Shown here: piece after piece, positions 1 through 6,694 of the stretch
Position numbering within the stretch: the stretch's first letter is position 1
Layout: every line of letters starts with the position of its first letter
Made by a program: the position numbers and the translations under genes
Assembly: GCA_027071965.1 (NCBI GenBank)
Contig: JALSYJ010000184.1
Coordinates: 1 to 11,901 of the forward strand
Length of the DNA: 11,901 nt
Reading direction: 5' to 3'
From: Robiginitomaculum sp.
Lineage (GTDB): Bacteria > Pseudomonadota > Alphaproteobacteria > Caulobacterales > Maricaulaceae
The notes under the pieces: model-generated
Told to the model about the DNA's origin: nothing
Databases searched by the model: none
The model's input: only the letters and a program-made list of their open reading frames with translations

Positions 1-2
1 GG

Positions 3-86
3 ATCTATGTGTCCGCCCTCGCCCCGGCGGGCACGGACGTGCCGGTGGCATTTGGACATTGTCCCTGTACGGGCGACCGCCGATGA
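3..86 (+). pseudogene. possible 3' tail of a gene entering from the left edge
   Basis: Reading from base 3, the frame is open to a TGA at 84-86 and begins IYVSALAPAGTDVPVAFG, which has the composition of real protein. From about base 60 the frame runs into a dispersed repeat unit (61-78), so its last residues and its stop would be supplied by the repeat. It may be the end of a real upstream gene, or a gene tail altered by repeat insertion. The product cannot be identified from about 27 residues, and chance coding potential is not excluded. Confidence 0.2.
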
Positions 87-156
87 GCACAACCTGTTCT
101 CCCGCGTGCGCAGACTGGCCACAAAGGGCGAACACGCAGGTTCGCCCCTACAGGGC
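61..156. repeat. inverted pair of a dispersed CCCTGTAGGGGCGAACC-type repeat
   Basis: CCCTGTACGGGCGACC at 63-78 reappears in inverted orientation at 139-155, where the minus strand reads CCCTGTAGGGGCGAACC. The two differ by one mismatch and one indel. The right unit also forms its own hairpin, GGGCGAAC at 126-133 with GTTCGCCC at 140-147. Such GC-rich units are familiar as intergenic dispersed repeats in environmental proteobacterial genomes. No open reading frame of protein-like composition covers them. Confidence 0.55.
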
Positions 157-229
157 CGTGCACTCCGCGGTTTCAGGAAACCACTTACAAGAAAAGACGA
201 CCGGAGTGAAGGTTGTGACGGTGCAAAAA

Positions 230-365
230 TGATGGACTCGTAATAGGGCGCAATTCATTATTTTCGTCATTCCGGGCTTGACCCGGAATCCAGTAATTTC
301 AATACATTCTGGATTCCGGTTTTCGCCTGAATGACGGGAACAAAGGATCTTTTACGAGTCCATCA
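230..365. repeat. MITE-like nested palindromic element
   Basis: A 136-bp unit is bounded by perfect 14-bp inverted repeats, TGATGGACTCGTAA at 230-243 and its complement at 352-365. Inside lie two inverted copies of a CGTCATTC...CCGGAATCCAG unit (265-293 and 309-336). Their outer 8 bp (265-272/329-336) and inner 11 bp (283-293/309-319) match perfectly. The left unit also has its own 8-bp hairpin, ATTCCGGG 269-276 with CCCGGAAT 282-289, resembling the dRS3-like ATTCC...GGAAT repeats. It encodes no protein, so it is either a non-autonomous mobile element or a nested repeat cluster. Both flanks are A-rich, so a target duplication cannot be judged. Confidence 0.6.
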
Positions 366-516
366 AAAATAAAAATCTCAACTTTCTTTGCTGATCTAAT
401 TGGGTGATATTCCGACAATAAATCAAATGATAGCAGAACTTGTTCAATACCGTCACCCTGACATGTCGTTAGCCGGGGGCTACAATTCTTGACAGCACAA
501 GGTAACAGGAGGACAT
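366..516. other. leader region upstream of the sugar operon
   Basis: This AT-rich stretch lies between the nested repeat and the acetyltransferase start and must hold the promoter of the plus-strand operon if one is local. I see no strong -35/-10 pair or sigma-54 box. A strong ribosome binding site, AGGAGGA, is at 507-513. An open frame across this stretch on the minus strand contains repeat-derived residues and lacks protein-like composition. Together with 87-365, this means bases 87-516 contain no convincing gene. Confidence 0.5.
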
Positions 517-1152
517 GTGAATAAAGAGACATTCATTCACCCTTCAGCCGAAATTTCTCCAATGGCGGAAATCGGCGGGGGAACGAAGATATGGCATAAC
601 GTTCAAGTGCGCGAACACGCGGTCATCGGTCATGAATGCGTTATCGGCAAGGATGTTTACATTGATACCGGCGTCAAGATCGGTAACGGAGTCAAAATCC
701 AAAATGGAATTTCCATCTACAAAGGGACCCTTATCGAGGATCTGGTGATCCTCGGCCCCAACTGCGTTTTCACCAACGACCCATACCCCCGCGCATTTCC
801 TGCCGGTTGGGAGCCCGTACCGACAATCTTGAAAAAAGGATGCTCGGTTGGAGCCAACGCCACCATCGTTTGCGGTGTTACAATTGCTGAATACACTTTG
901 ATTGGCGCAGGCGCGGTTGTAACAAGAAACACCCTTCCCTTTTCAATGATGGCGGGGAACCCGGCCCGCCTGCGGGCCTTTGTCTGTGTCTGCGGCCGGG
1001 AGTTACGGGTGGCTGACAACAAAGACCTCCATGTCGGCTTTGAGTGTGACCGTTGCGGCCGCTCCGTCTCTCTCATTTTTGATATTCGCTCACCACTTCC
1101 TGCCCCGCCGGGCGGAAAACACGTTGATGCGCCTCAAACCGATTCCGAGTAA
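517..1152 (+). CDS. hexapeptide-repeat N-acetyltransferase, WbpD/WlbB type
   Basis: This 211-residue protein has the left-handed beta-helix repeats of acyltransferases that transfer acetyl from acetyl-CoA to the 3-amino group of UDP-sugars such as UDP-GlcNAc3NA. Its layout follows WbpD/WlbB: IWHNVQVREHAVIG near residue 26, VKIQNGISIYKG near 59, PNCVFTNDPYPRA near 81, and VGANATIVCGVTI through VVTRNTLPFSMMAGNPAR at about 111-151. The C-terminal tail has C157, C159, C177 and C180, a zinc-ribbon-like CxC...CxxC arrangement. The start is GTG at 517 behind AGGAGGA (507-513); the nearby ATG at 515 is followed at once by TGA. It lies five bases upstream of the epimerase, which fits diacetamido-uronic acid synthesis, but the dehydrogenase, oxidoreductase and aminotransferase for that route are not in the window. 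The family is secure; the exact sugar is not. Confidence 0.85.
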   Translation: MNKETFIHPSAEISPMAEIGGGTKIWHNVQVREHAVIGHECVIGKDVYIDTGVKIGNGVKIQNGISIYKGTLIEDLVILGPNCVFTNDPYPRAFPAGWEPVPTILKKGCSVGANATIVCGVTIAEYTLIGAGAVVTRNTLPFSMMAGNPARLRAFVCVCGRELRVADNKDLHVGFECDRCGRSVSLIFDIRSPLPAPPGGKHVDAPQTDSE

Positions 1153-1157
1153 TCTCC

Positions 1158-2273
1158 ATGACGCCAACGACACCTCCCCACCATCCGCCGGCCATTCATG
1201 CCATCATCGGCACCAAGGCTCAATTGATCAAAATGTTCCCGCTGCTCCTGGAATTCGACAAACGAAATATTCCATACAACTATATAGATGTCTGCCAGCA
1301 CCCACAAATCACTAAGGAATTACGACAATCCTTCGCGCTCAAGGAGCCCGATTTCATCATTGGCGGCGAGAGCAATATCACCGGCGTCATTCAGGCCGGA
1401 CTTTGGAGTGCCAAGGTGATCGCCCATTTCCTGCGTCACAGGAAGAAAATCTTTCCCCAGGCTAACGGAATTTGTCTTGTCCATGGGGATACCATGTCAA
1501 CTCTCATCGGCATGATCGCCGCCAAGATCGGGAGACAACGGCTCGCTCATATCGAGGCAGGAGAACGGACCCACAAACTCCTTCGCCCCTTTCCGGAAGA
1601 AATGATTCGCAGAATCGTCGATGCATTTTCAAATGTCATGTTTGCCTCTTCCGAGGAATCGCATCAAAATCTCCTCAGTGAGAAGGTACGCGGTGAAGTC
1701 GTTAATGTTGGTCAAAATACCATTGTTGACGCGGTCAAAATGGCTTCCGAGCAGCAAAAAAAAGGTATTGACCTCCCACAGAAATACGCCCTTTTTTCCA
1801 TCCATCGTTTCGAAACGATCCGTTCGGAAAATCGTATGAGAATCATCGTGGAGACCGCCCATTCCGTCAGCCGGAAAATGCCGGTTATATGGGGACTCCA
1901 CGAGCCAACACGCAAGTCCATTATCCGTTACGGGCTCTTGGAGTCACTTGAAGAAAATGAAAACATCAAACTTCGAGGTCTATGGGAATATACCAGTTTT
2001 ATCGCCGTAATGGGGGGCGCCGAATTCCTGGTGACCGACGGCGGGGGGCCCCAGGAAGAAAGCTGGCTCCTTAATATCCCTTGTATGCTCATGCGGGCGG
2101 AGACAGAACGAGAAGCCCACCCCAATGTCTGCAAAACAAATTTCGACCGTCACATCATTTCCAATTTCATTAACCATTACAATACGTTTCGATCCACCAT
2201 CAACCACGACCACCCAAGCCCTTCCGCTCTCATCGCTGACAACTTACAGACATTGATCCTATGTTCGCGTTAA
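1158..2273 (+). CDS. UDP-N-acetylglucosamine 2-epimerase family protein (WecB/WbpI-like)
   Basis: This 371-residue cytoplasmic enzyme has the two-domain GT-B-like fold of the family, which inverts C2 of UDP-GlcNAc, or of its diacetamido-uronate derivative in WbpI. Visible landmarks are VHGDT at 108-112, HIEAGER at 131-137 followed by the PEE at 146-148, SIHRFET at 214-220 where most homologues have a T-HRxEN-like stretch, and TDGGGPQEES at 293-302 where TDSGGxQEE is usual. RAETEREAHPN near 323 is the normal ERPE-type region in altered form. Length is normal for the family. Only five bases separate it from the acetyltransferase, and its last 13 bases overlap the next gene, indicating one operon. 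Next to a WbpD-like protein it could act on UDP-GlcNAc3NAcA; plain UDP-GlcNAc is the alternative. Confidence 0.85.
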   Translation: MTPTTPPHHPPAIHAIIGTKAQLIKMFPLLLEFDKRNIPYNYIDVCQHPQITKELRQSFALKEPDFIIGGESNITGVIQAGLWSAKVIAHFLRHRKKIFPQANGICLVHGDTMSTLIGMIAAKIGRQRLAHIEAGERTHKLLRPFPEEMIRRIVDAFSNVMFASSEESHQNLLSEKVRGEVVNVGQNTIVDAVKMASEQQKKGIDLPQKYALFSIHRFETIRSENRMRIIVETAHSVSRKMPVIWGLHEPTRKSIIRYGLLESLEENENIKLRGLWEYTSFIAVMGGAEFLVTDGGGPQEESWLLNIPCMLMRAETEREAHPNVCKTNFDRHIISNFINHYNTFRSTINHDHPSPSALIADNLQTLILCSR

Positions 2274-3118
2274 GGATAGATATTGATACAATTCGCGGCT
2301 TACGCCAGGGGGTCCCCAATCTCCTGGGGGTCCTGAAACGTTATGGGATCAAGGGGAGTTTTTTTTGCCCCATGGGCTGGGAGGGAGATTTTTTCTCTGT
2401 ATTCAGACACCGGTTCCTGCGCAGTAACCGCGGCTTTCAACGAAACGCCCGCATCGCGGAGGAGATCGAACGCCCGGCAACCGGCCTGGGTGATTGGGCG
2501 CAACTGCTGCTGGCTCTGTTCTTCCCGCGTCGTTTTGTCCGCCACAAGGACATTCTACACGCCATCCTTGATCAAGGGCATGAACTGGGCGTTCACGGAT
2601 ATGTTCATGCCCGCTGGCGGGTTCCGACAGAAATGGAACTGCGACAGGAATTTCTCAAGATGACACAGACATACACCAAACATTTTTCCATCCCTCCGGC
2701 AGGTCTGGCAGCTCCTCTTTTTCAGCAAAGCAACCTCTTACTTTCCCTTTGCGACGAACATGACTTCAAATACGCCTCCTGTCTGCCCGGTGATACCCCG
2801 TTTCGCCCAAAGATCAATGGAAAAAGCTGCAAGCATCTTCAAATCCCGGTGACCATTGACATTGACGACCACCAGGAATTACTTCCATTTTTTTATTACC
2901 ATGCCATGAAAGGGACTCCGGCAAACGTAAGCCTTGATCAATTCAAACAACGCTGTGAGGCGATCCGGCAATCAGGCCATCCAGTCATCATGCATATTCA
3001 CCCCAAGGATGAAGGAATCGCCCTTCTGGAAATCTTTTCCCAGGCCATGAAAATCATCCATGAGCTGAACATACCATCCATGACCTTTTCTCAAATTTCA
3101 CAAACATATAGGCCGTAG
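2261..3118 (+). CDS. ArnD/NaxD-like polysaccharide deacetylase, copy A
   Basis: This 285-residue NodB-fold protein of the ArnD branch removes N-acyl groups from sugars, in known cases lipid-carrier-linked ones (4-formamido-arabinose for ArnD, GalNAc for NaxD). The N-terminus FALRIDIDTIRGLRQGVPNLL matches the ArnD pattern LRIDVDTFRGTREGVP, placing the metal or catalytic aspartates at D7 and D9. The HxxxH motif is H112 and H116 (HGYVH), and the C-terminal HIHPKDEG (245-252) corresponds to the ArnD HAExEG region. It shares MGWEGD followed by FSV-RHR with the second copy encoded at 6691. The ATG lies inside the end of the epimerase gene with no clear ribosome site, so translational coupling is likely. 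No signal peptide is visible; action at the inner face of the membrane is inferred. Confidence 0.83.
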   Translation: MFALRIDIDTIRGLRQGVPNLLGVLKRYGIKGSFFCPMGWEGDFFSVFRHRFLRSNRGFQRNARIAEEIERPATGLGDWAQLLLALFFPRRFVRHKDILHAILDQGHELGVHGYVHARWRVPTEMELRQEFLKMTQTYTKHFSIPPAGLAAPLFQQSNLLLSLCDEHDFKYASCLPGDTPFRPKINGKSCKHLQIPVTIDIDDHQELLPFFYYHAMKGTPANVSLDQFKQRCEAIRQSGHPVIMHIHPKDEGIALLEIFSQAMKIIHELNIPSMTFSQISQTYRP

Positions 3119-3121
3119 AGC

Positions 3122-3781
3122 ATGGGGTATCTCCAGGATCATCAACATCTCGTTGAACAGGAGACCGAAGCGCGAAAAGCACAACAGATCCATGCCGTTC
3201 TTCGACACTTCCTGCGCATAGACGACATGTCCGACCTGACATGCCTGCACCTGGGCTGTACCGGTGGCGAGATCACCAAAGAAATCTCCTCATCATTCAA
3301 GCACACGACAGGACTTGATATCGACCTGGAATCCATCCAATTCGCCCACTCGAATTATGGAACACCGGACAAGACTTTCCTCCTCGGTGACGCCGCTGCC
3401 CTCCCTTTCGCGGCACAGACATTTGATGTCGTCATCTGCAACCATATCTACAACTACGTCCACTTCCCCGAACATATGATGGCCGAAATCGAAAGAGTCA
3501 TGACATGTAATGGTTGCTGCTATTTTGCGGCTACCCAATTTGCCCATGATGCCGCAGGATACCCAACCAGGAATCTCGATTATTTCAGATTACGAAAACT
3601 TCTCCGCAACTTCGATATCAAGGATTACACCATCAACGTCCTCACCGCCCCGCAAACATTTCAGATGCGCATGGGAGGGCTACTCCCCAATATCGCCCGA
3701 CGCCTCCCACGTGCGATACTTTCTTTACTTCTCCCTATTTTTCCAAGTTTCATCTTTGTTCTCAAACGGAAAAATCAATGA
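3122..3781 (+). CDS. class I SAM-dependent methyltransferase (Methyltransf_11-like)
   Basis: This 219-residue protein has a Rossmann methyltransferase core. Motif I is LHLGCTGGE at residues 42-50, a variant of LDxGCGxG, followed by the acidic ribose-binding strand TGLDID at 63-68. GDAAALPF at 89-96 and DVVICNHIYNYVHFPE at about 102-117 complete the Methyltransf_11 pattern. The C-terminal 30 residues are hydrophobic and basic (LPRAILSLLLPIFPSFIFVLKRK) and may touch the membrane. It begins three bases after the deacetylase stop, so it belongs to the same operon. Its acceptor is unknown; methylation of a sugar or a lipid-linked intermediate fits the context. The substitutions in motif I still leave a glycine-rich loop. 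Confidence 0.8.
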   Translation: MGYLQDHQHLVEQETEARKAQQIHAVLRHFLRIDDMSDLTCLHLGCTGGEITKEISSSFKHTTGLDIDLESIQFAHSNYGTPDKTFLLGDAAALPFAAQTFDVVICNHIYNYVHFPEHMMAEIERVMTCNGCCYFAATQFAHDAAGYPTRNLDYFRLRKLLRNFDIKDYTINVLTAPQTFQMRMGGLLPNIARRLPRAILSLLLPIFPSFIFVLKRKNQ

Positions 3782-3866
3782 TCGTCCATATGAAGGCTCT
3801 GCACTTTTTATTCAAATTCAGACGAATCCAATAAGTCTGAAGTCTCACGATAGATAAACTGATAAA

Positions 3867-4844
3867 ATGACTGAAGCCCCAGCCCCCATTCTAAACTCGA
3901 AGAAAAAGAGATCCTGGGAGAGAATCAAGATCACCATTTACGTAGCCACGGTGGTGACCCTTGTTATCTTCCTTATCAAGCATCGAGATCAATTCCAAAT
4001 TCTCTTTAACCTGCCCAAAACGAAAATCGCAAGCGCCTTATTGCTCTCAACCCTTCCTCCTTTTGTAAATTCTCTCCGTTTCCGGGAAATGGTGACGATT
4101 TTCGGTGAGCGACTTGTTTTTAAGGAGTGGTTCGGCCTCACTATCTGCAACACATTTTACAATTTTATTTTTCCTGCCCAAGCTGGCTTAATGATGCGGG
4201 CACTATATATGAAAAGATTCCTCCACTTTCCTTATAAAAACTATCTTTTGATGCAAGGAGTCAATGTTTGTGTCAATACATTTGTCGCTGCAGCATTGAC
4301 CATTCCCTTGTCATGCTACGTCACCATGGCGCAACAAAATCCCCCCGATTTTATCGTCAACATTCTTCTTGTTTCTTGCATGTATATTATTATTCTTTAT
4401 GTCATCTATATGGCGAGTAAAAAAAACATGCTGTCTTCACATCGTTTTGATTATATATGTATTCGCTTTAGCGGACTCAGCAACCTCCTCACCACTGCAC
4501 GTCGGCAGCTTATACACGTCGCTCTCCTTCAGGCCCTTTTGCTTTTTTTGGCTAGTTACCGTATTTTTTATATGTTTAGCCTCTTTGATATACATCCTTC
4601 ATTTTTGCATGTTTTGTTTATCCAAATCTTGATAAATATTACTCTATTAATTTCCATTACACCTGGGAATATTGGAATTTCAGAAGGAATCATGTCCTAT
4701 TTTCTATCTATGTCTGGACATGATATGAAACTTGTATTTGTGGCAATGTTAGCGGATCGGACGGCCGTCTTGGTTGTCTTTTTCATTTTAGGGACAATCT
4801 TTTCAAAAATTCTGCTCAACCGTAAATTGTCGGAAGAATCCTGA
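3867..4844 (+). CDS. YbhN/LPG-synthase-TM family integral membrane protein (possible flippase)
   Basis: This 325-residue polytopic membrane protein has roughly eight hydrophobic segments, about residues 22-38, 53-70, 88-108, 126-152, 163-182, 215-232, 236-275 and 296-315. Family landmarks are PAQAGLMMRALYMKR near 103, a form of the P-R-G-E-xxR-xxxL stretch, and ITPGNIGISEG near 264, the usual PGGIGVSEG. The family (UPF0104, AglD C-terminal domain, MprF TM domain) includes proteins proposed to move or handle lipid-linked intermediates. An 85-bp gap with no clear hairpin separates it from the methyltransferase, and the start has only a weak ribosome site. The gene is AT-richer than those upstream. 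A role in moving a polyprenyl-linked sugar is inference from context. Confidence 0.75.
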   Translation: MTEAPAPILNSKKKRSWERIKITIYVATVVTLVIFLIKHRDQFQILFNLPKTKIASALLLSTLPPFVNSLRFREMVTIFGERLVFKEWFGLTICNTFYNFIFPAQAGLMMRALYMKRFLHFPYKNYLLMQGVNVCVNTFVAAALTIPLSCYVTMAQQNPPDFIVNILLVSCMYIIILYVIYMASKKNMLSSHRFDYICIRFSGLSNLLTTARRQLIHVALLQALLLFLASYRIFYMFSLFDIHPSFLHVLFIQILINITLLISITPGNIGISEGIMSYFLSMSGHDMKLVFVAMLADRTAVLVVFFILGTIFSKILLNRKLSEES

Positions 4845-4879
4845 TAATCCATAAGAATTCATACAATAACGAACTTATT

Positions 4880-5794
4880 ATGATACAAAAAAAACATATT
4901 ATATTATTTGTTTCAGCGGGCCGAACAGGAACAAAATTTTTTTCTAAAGTTTTAAGGAATATGATCCATAATTGTTACACGGTCCATGAACCCGATGTTA
5001 TCGCTCAAAAAAATTATTCAAGATTAATCTGGCAAATCCATACATTCGGTTTATACCAAGTGGTTATTGGCAAAATAATGAATAGCACTGGTATGCGAAA
5101 CATTTCCCGAAACTATATCAAAAAAAAATTATCAAAAGAGAAAGCCATCACCTTGATACTTCAGCATCGGCAATCTTTTTACAATGGAATTTACAACGAC
5201 CCTATCATCGAAACTAACTTAGGTTGGTATGGATTATTGCCCTTATTGCCTGACGTTTTTAACTTCTACAAGACTGTGGTAATTATCAGAGATCCAAGGA
5301 CTTGGGTTACCTCAATTGAAAACTGGGGAACCATCTATGGGGCAAGGGATTGGAAATTGGGAAGAGATAGAACAGGTCTGTCTCCCTATACAATCAAAGA
5401 CAAAGAGTATCTTAAAAAATGGGATACCATGTCGGTATTTGAAAAACTATGCTGGCGATGGAAAACCATGTATGAGCACATGTTAAACGCCGCCAACAAA
5501 GATAAAAACATACTCGTTATCAGGTTTGAAGACCTGTTTACCAACAAGGGCGATAACAAACATTTTAAAAAAATATTAAAATTTGTGACACATTTTGAAG
5601 ACAAGAATTTCCATTATAGGTTCTCGCTAGACCTTGTAAAAAATAAAATTAATGCCTCAAAATACACCAAAGATTCACATTGGTCCAATTGGCCGTCCCC
5701 AAAATGTCAAGCGCTCACCGCTATTTGCGGTGAAATCATGAAGGAATATGACTACGGAACTGAGGAAAGATGGATAGCAAAAATAAAATCTTAG
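4880..5794 (+). CDS. sulfotransferase-fold protein, copy 1
   Basis: This 304-residue protein shows the two PAPS-binding signatures of the sulfotransferase superfamily. The 5'-phosphosulfate loop is FVSAGRTGTKFF at residues 10-21 and the 3'-phosphate site is VVIIRDPRTWVTS at 133-145. RFEDLF at 215-220 is another common landmark. Such enzymes transfer sulfate from PAPS to hydroxyls or amines of sugars. The gene is notably AT-rich (18 of 60 bases are G or C at 5101-5160), unlike the start of the operon, and lacks a clear Shine-Dalgarno sequence. It is last in the plus-strand run and faces another sulfotransferase gene 42 bases away. The substrate is unknown. A P-loop kinase-like relative with no sulfotransfer activity is the main alternative. 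Confidence 0.75.
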   Translation: MIQKKHIILFVSAGRTGTKFFSKVLRNMIHNCYTVHEPDVIAQKNYSRLIWQIHTFGLYQVVIGKIMNSTGMRNISRNYIKKKLSKEKAITLILQHRQSFYNGIYNDPIIETNLGWYGLLPLLPDVFNFYKTVVIIRDPRTWVTSIENWGTIYGARDWKLGRDRTGLSPYTIKDKEYLKKWDTMSVFEKLCWRWKTMYEHMLNAANKDKNILVIRFEDLFTNKGDNKHFKKILKFVTHFEDKNFHYRFSLDLVKNKINASKYTKDSHWSNWPSPKCQALTAICGEIMKEYDYGTEERWIAKIKS

Positions 5795-5836
5795 ACTCCT
5801 CGATCTTGCATCTTGCATAAAAATTCTTGTTGACAA

Positions 5837-6694
5837 TCAGCTGTCCACACGGGACGGAACATATCCCATCCGTGCCATGACTGGTCCGCATATTTCTTCT
5901 ATACGGGCAAGGTGTTCCACACCGAAAAAATCCTCCCAGGAGACAGAGTGATCACCTTTTGGTTGATATTGTATATCAACCAATTCGGAGATATCGTTAA
6001 TCACCGGAAGCTCCATGCGTGTCGCCAACGCCGTAATGGTACTAACCTTGTCTTGGAGAAAATCTTCATACCTAACAAAATTCATCTCGTTGGGGGACTT
6101 CAAATAAATATCAGCCGCTTTTACCCAGCGCCGCGCTAAGGAATCGATATAATTCTGATCCGTTATCCCCAGCCAGGAATTATCTAAGACCAAACGTTGG
6201 GTCGGAGATAACTTTGCCGACAAAACATCAAAATTTTCAAGATTACCAGGGATCTGAACCCTATTTAATATACTGCGAATATTATCCCTTGGATCTCGAA
6301 CGATATAAAGGAAACGGACATCCGGAATCGTCCGCCTGATATTATCGACAAAAAACGTTAACAAATTTTCTTTAATGATCGCCTGACTAAAATCAGTTTT
6401 GTTGGCCTGCATAAAATCAGGAAAAGACATTTTACCAGATAATACGGATGGATAGGCCGGAGAAATCATTTGGTTTACCAGGCCGTTGGCAAGTGTACTT
6501 CCGGAAATTTTTGCCAGTAACATGGCAATGGCAGTGGAACCTGTCTTGTGGTTACCGATGATAAACAATGGCCGCTTCACGACCGACAGGACACTCTTTC
6601 TTTCTCGTTGATATATCCATAATGAATACATCATTTTTTTAATAAAAAAGGGTACATACGGTGCCATTAGGCTAGTAACATCCCGGCATCTCAC
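5837..6694 (-). CDS. sulfotransferase-fold protein, copy 2
   Basis: This 285-residue protein carries FIIGNHKTGSTAIAMLL at residues 44-60, the P-loop-like PAPS-binding signature, and YIVRDPRDNIRS at 120-131, the 3'-phosphate site. RYEDF at 198-202 and a C-terminal QPKGDHSVSW (213-222) follow the family layout. It starts with GTG at 6694, overlapping the deacetylase stop as GTGA, and AGGGGA at 6701-6706 lies six bases upstream, so translational coupling is expected. A later ATG at 6667 would remove nine residues. It is clearly distinct from copy 1 in sequence, so the two are not a recent duplication. It is the last gene of the minus-strand run. The sulfate acceptor is unknown; an amino or N-deacetylated sugar is the contextual guess. 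Confidence 0.77.
   Translation of the reverse strand: MRCRDVTSLMAPYVPFFIKKMMYSLWIYQRERKSVLSVVKRPLFIIGNHKTGSTAIAMLLAKISGSTLANGLVNQMISPAYPSVLSGKMSFPDFMQANKTDFSQAIIKENLLTFFVDNIRRTIPDVRFLYIVRDPRDNIRSILNRVQIPGNLENFDVLSAKLSPTQRLVLDNSWLGITDQNYIDSLARRWVKAADIYLKSPNEMNFVRYEDFLQDKVSTITALATRMELPVINDISELVDIQYQPKGDHSVSWEDFFGVEHLARIEEICGPVMARMGYVPSRVDS

Noticed and set aside
7..243. A 78-codon open frame on the plus strand at the left edge
   Set aside because: It runs through two repeat units and is arginine-rich and low in protein character.
299..532. A 77-codon open frame on the minus strand upstream of the acetyltransferase
   Set aside because: Its C-terminus (FRRKPESR) is the typical translation of the CGTCATTC...GGAATCCAG repeat, and the rest lacks protein-like composition.
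5806..5819. Short direct repeat CTTGCAT twice between the convergent sulfotransferase genes
   Set aside because: Only 7 bases repeated, no hairpin potential or T-run to support a terminator.
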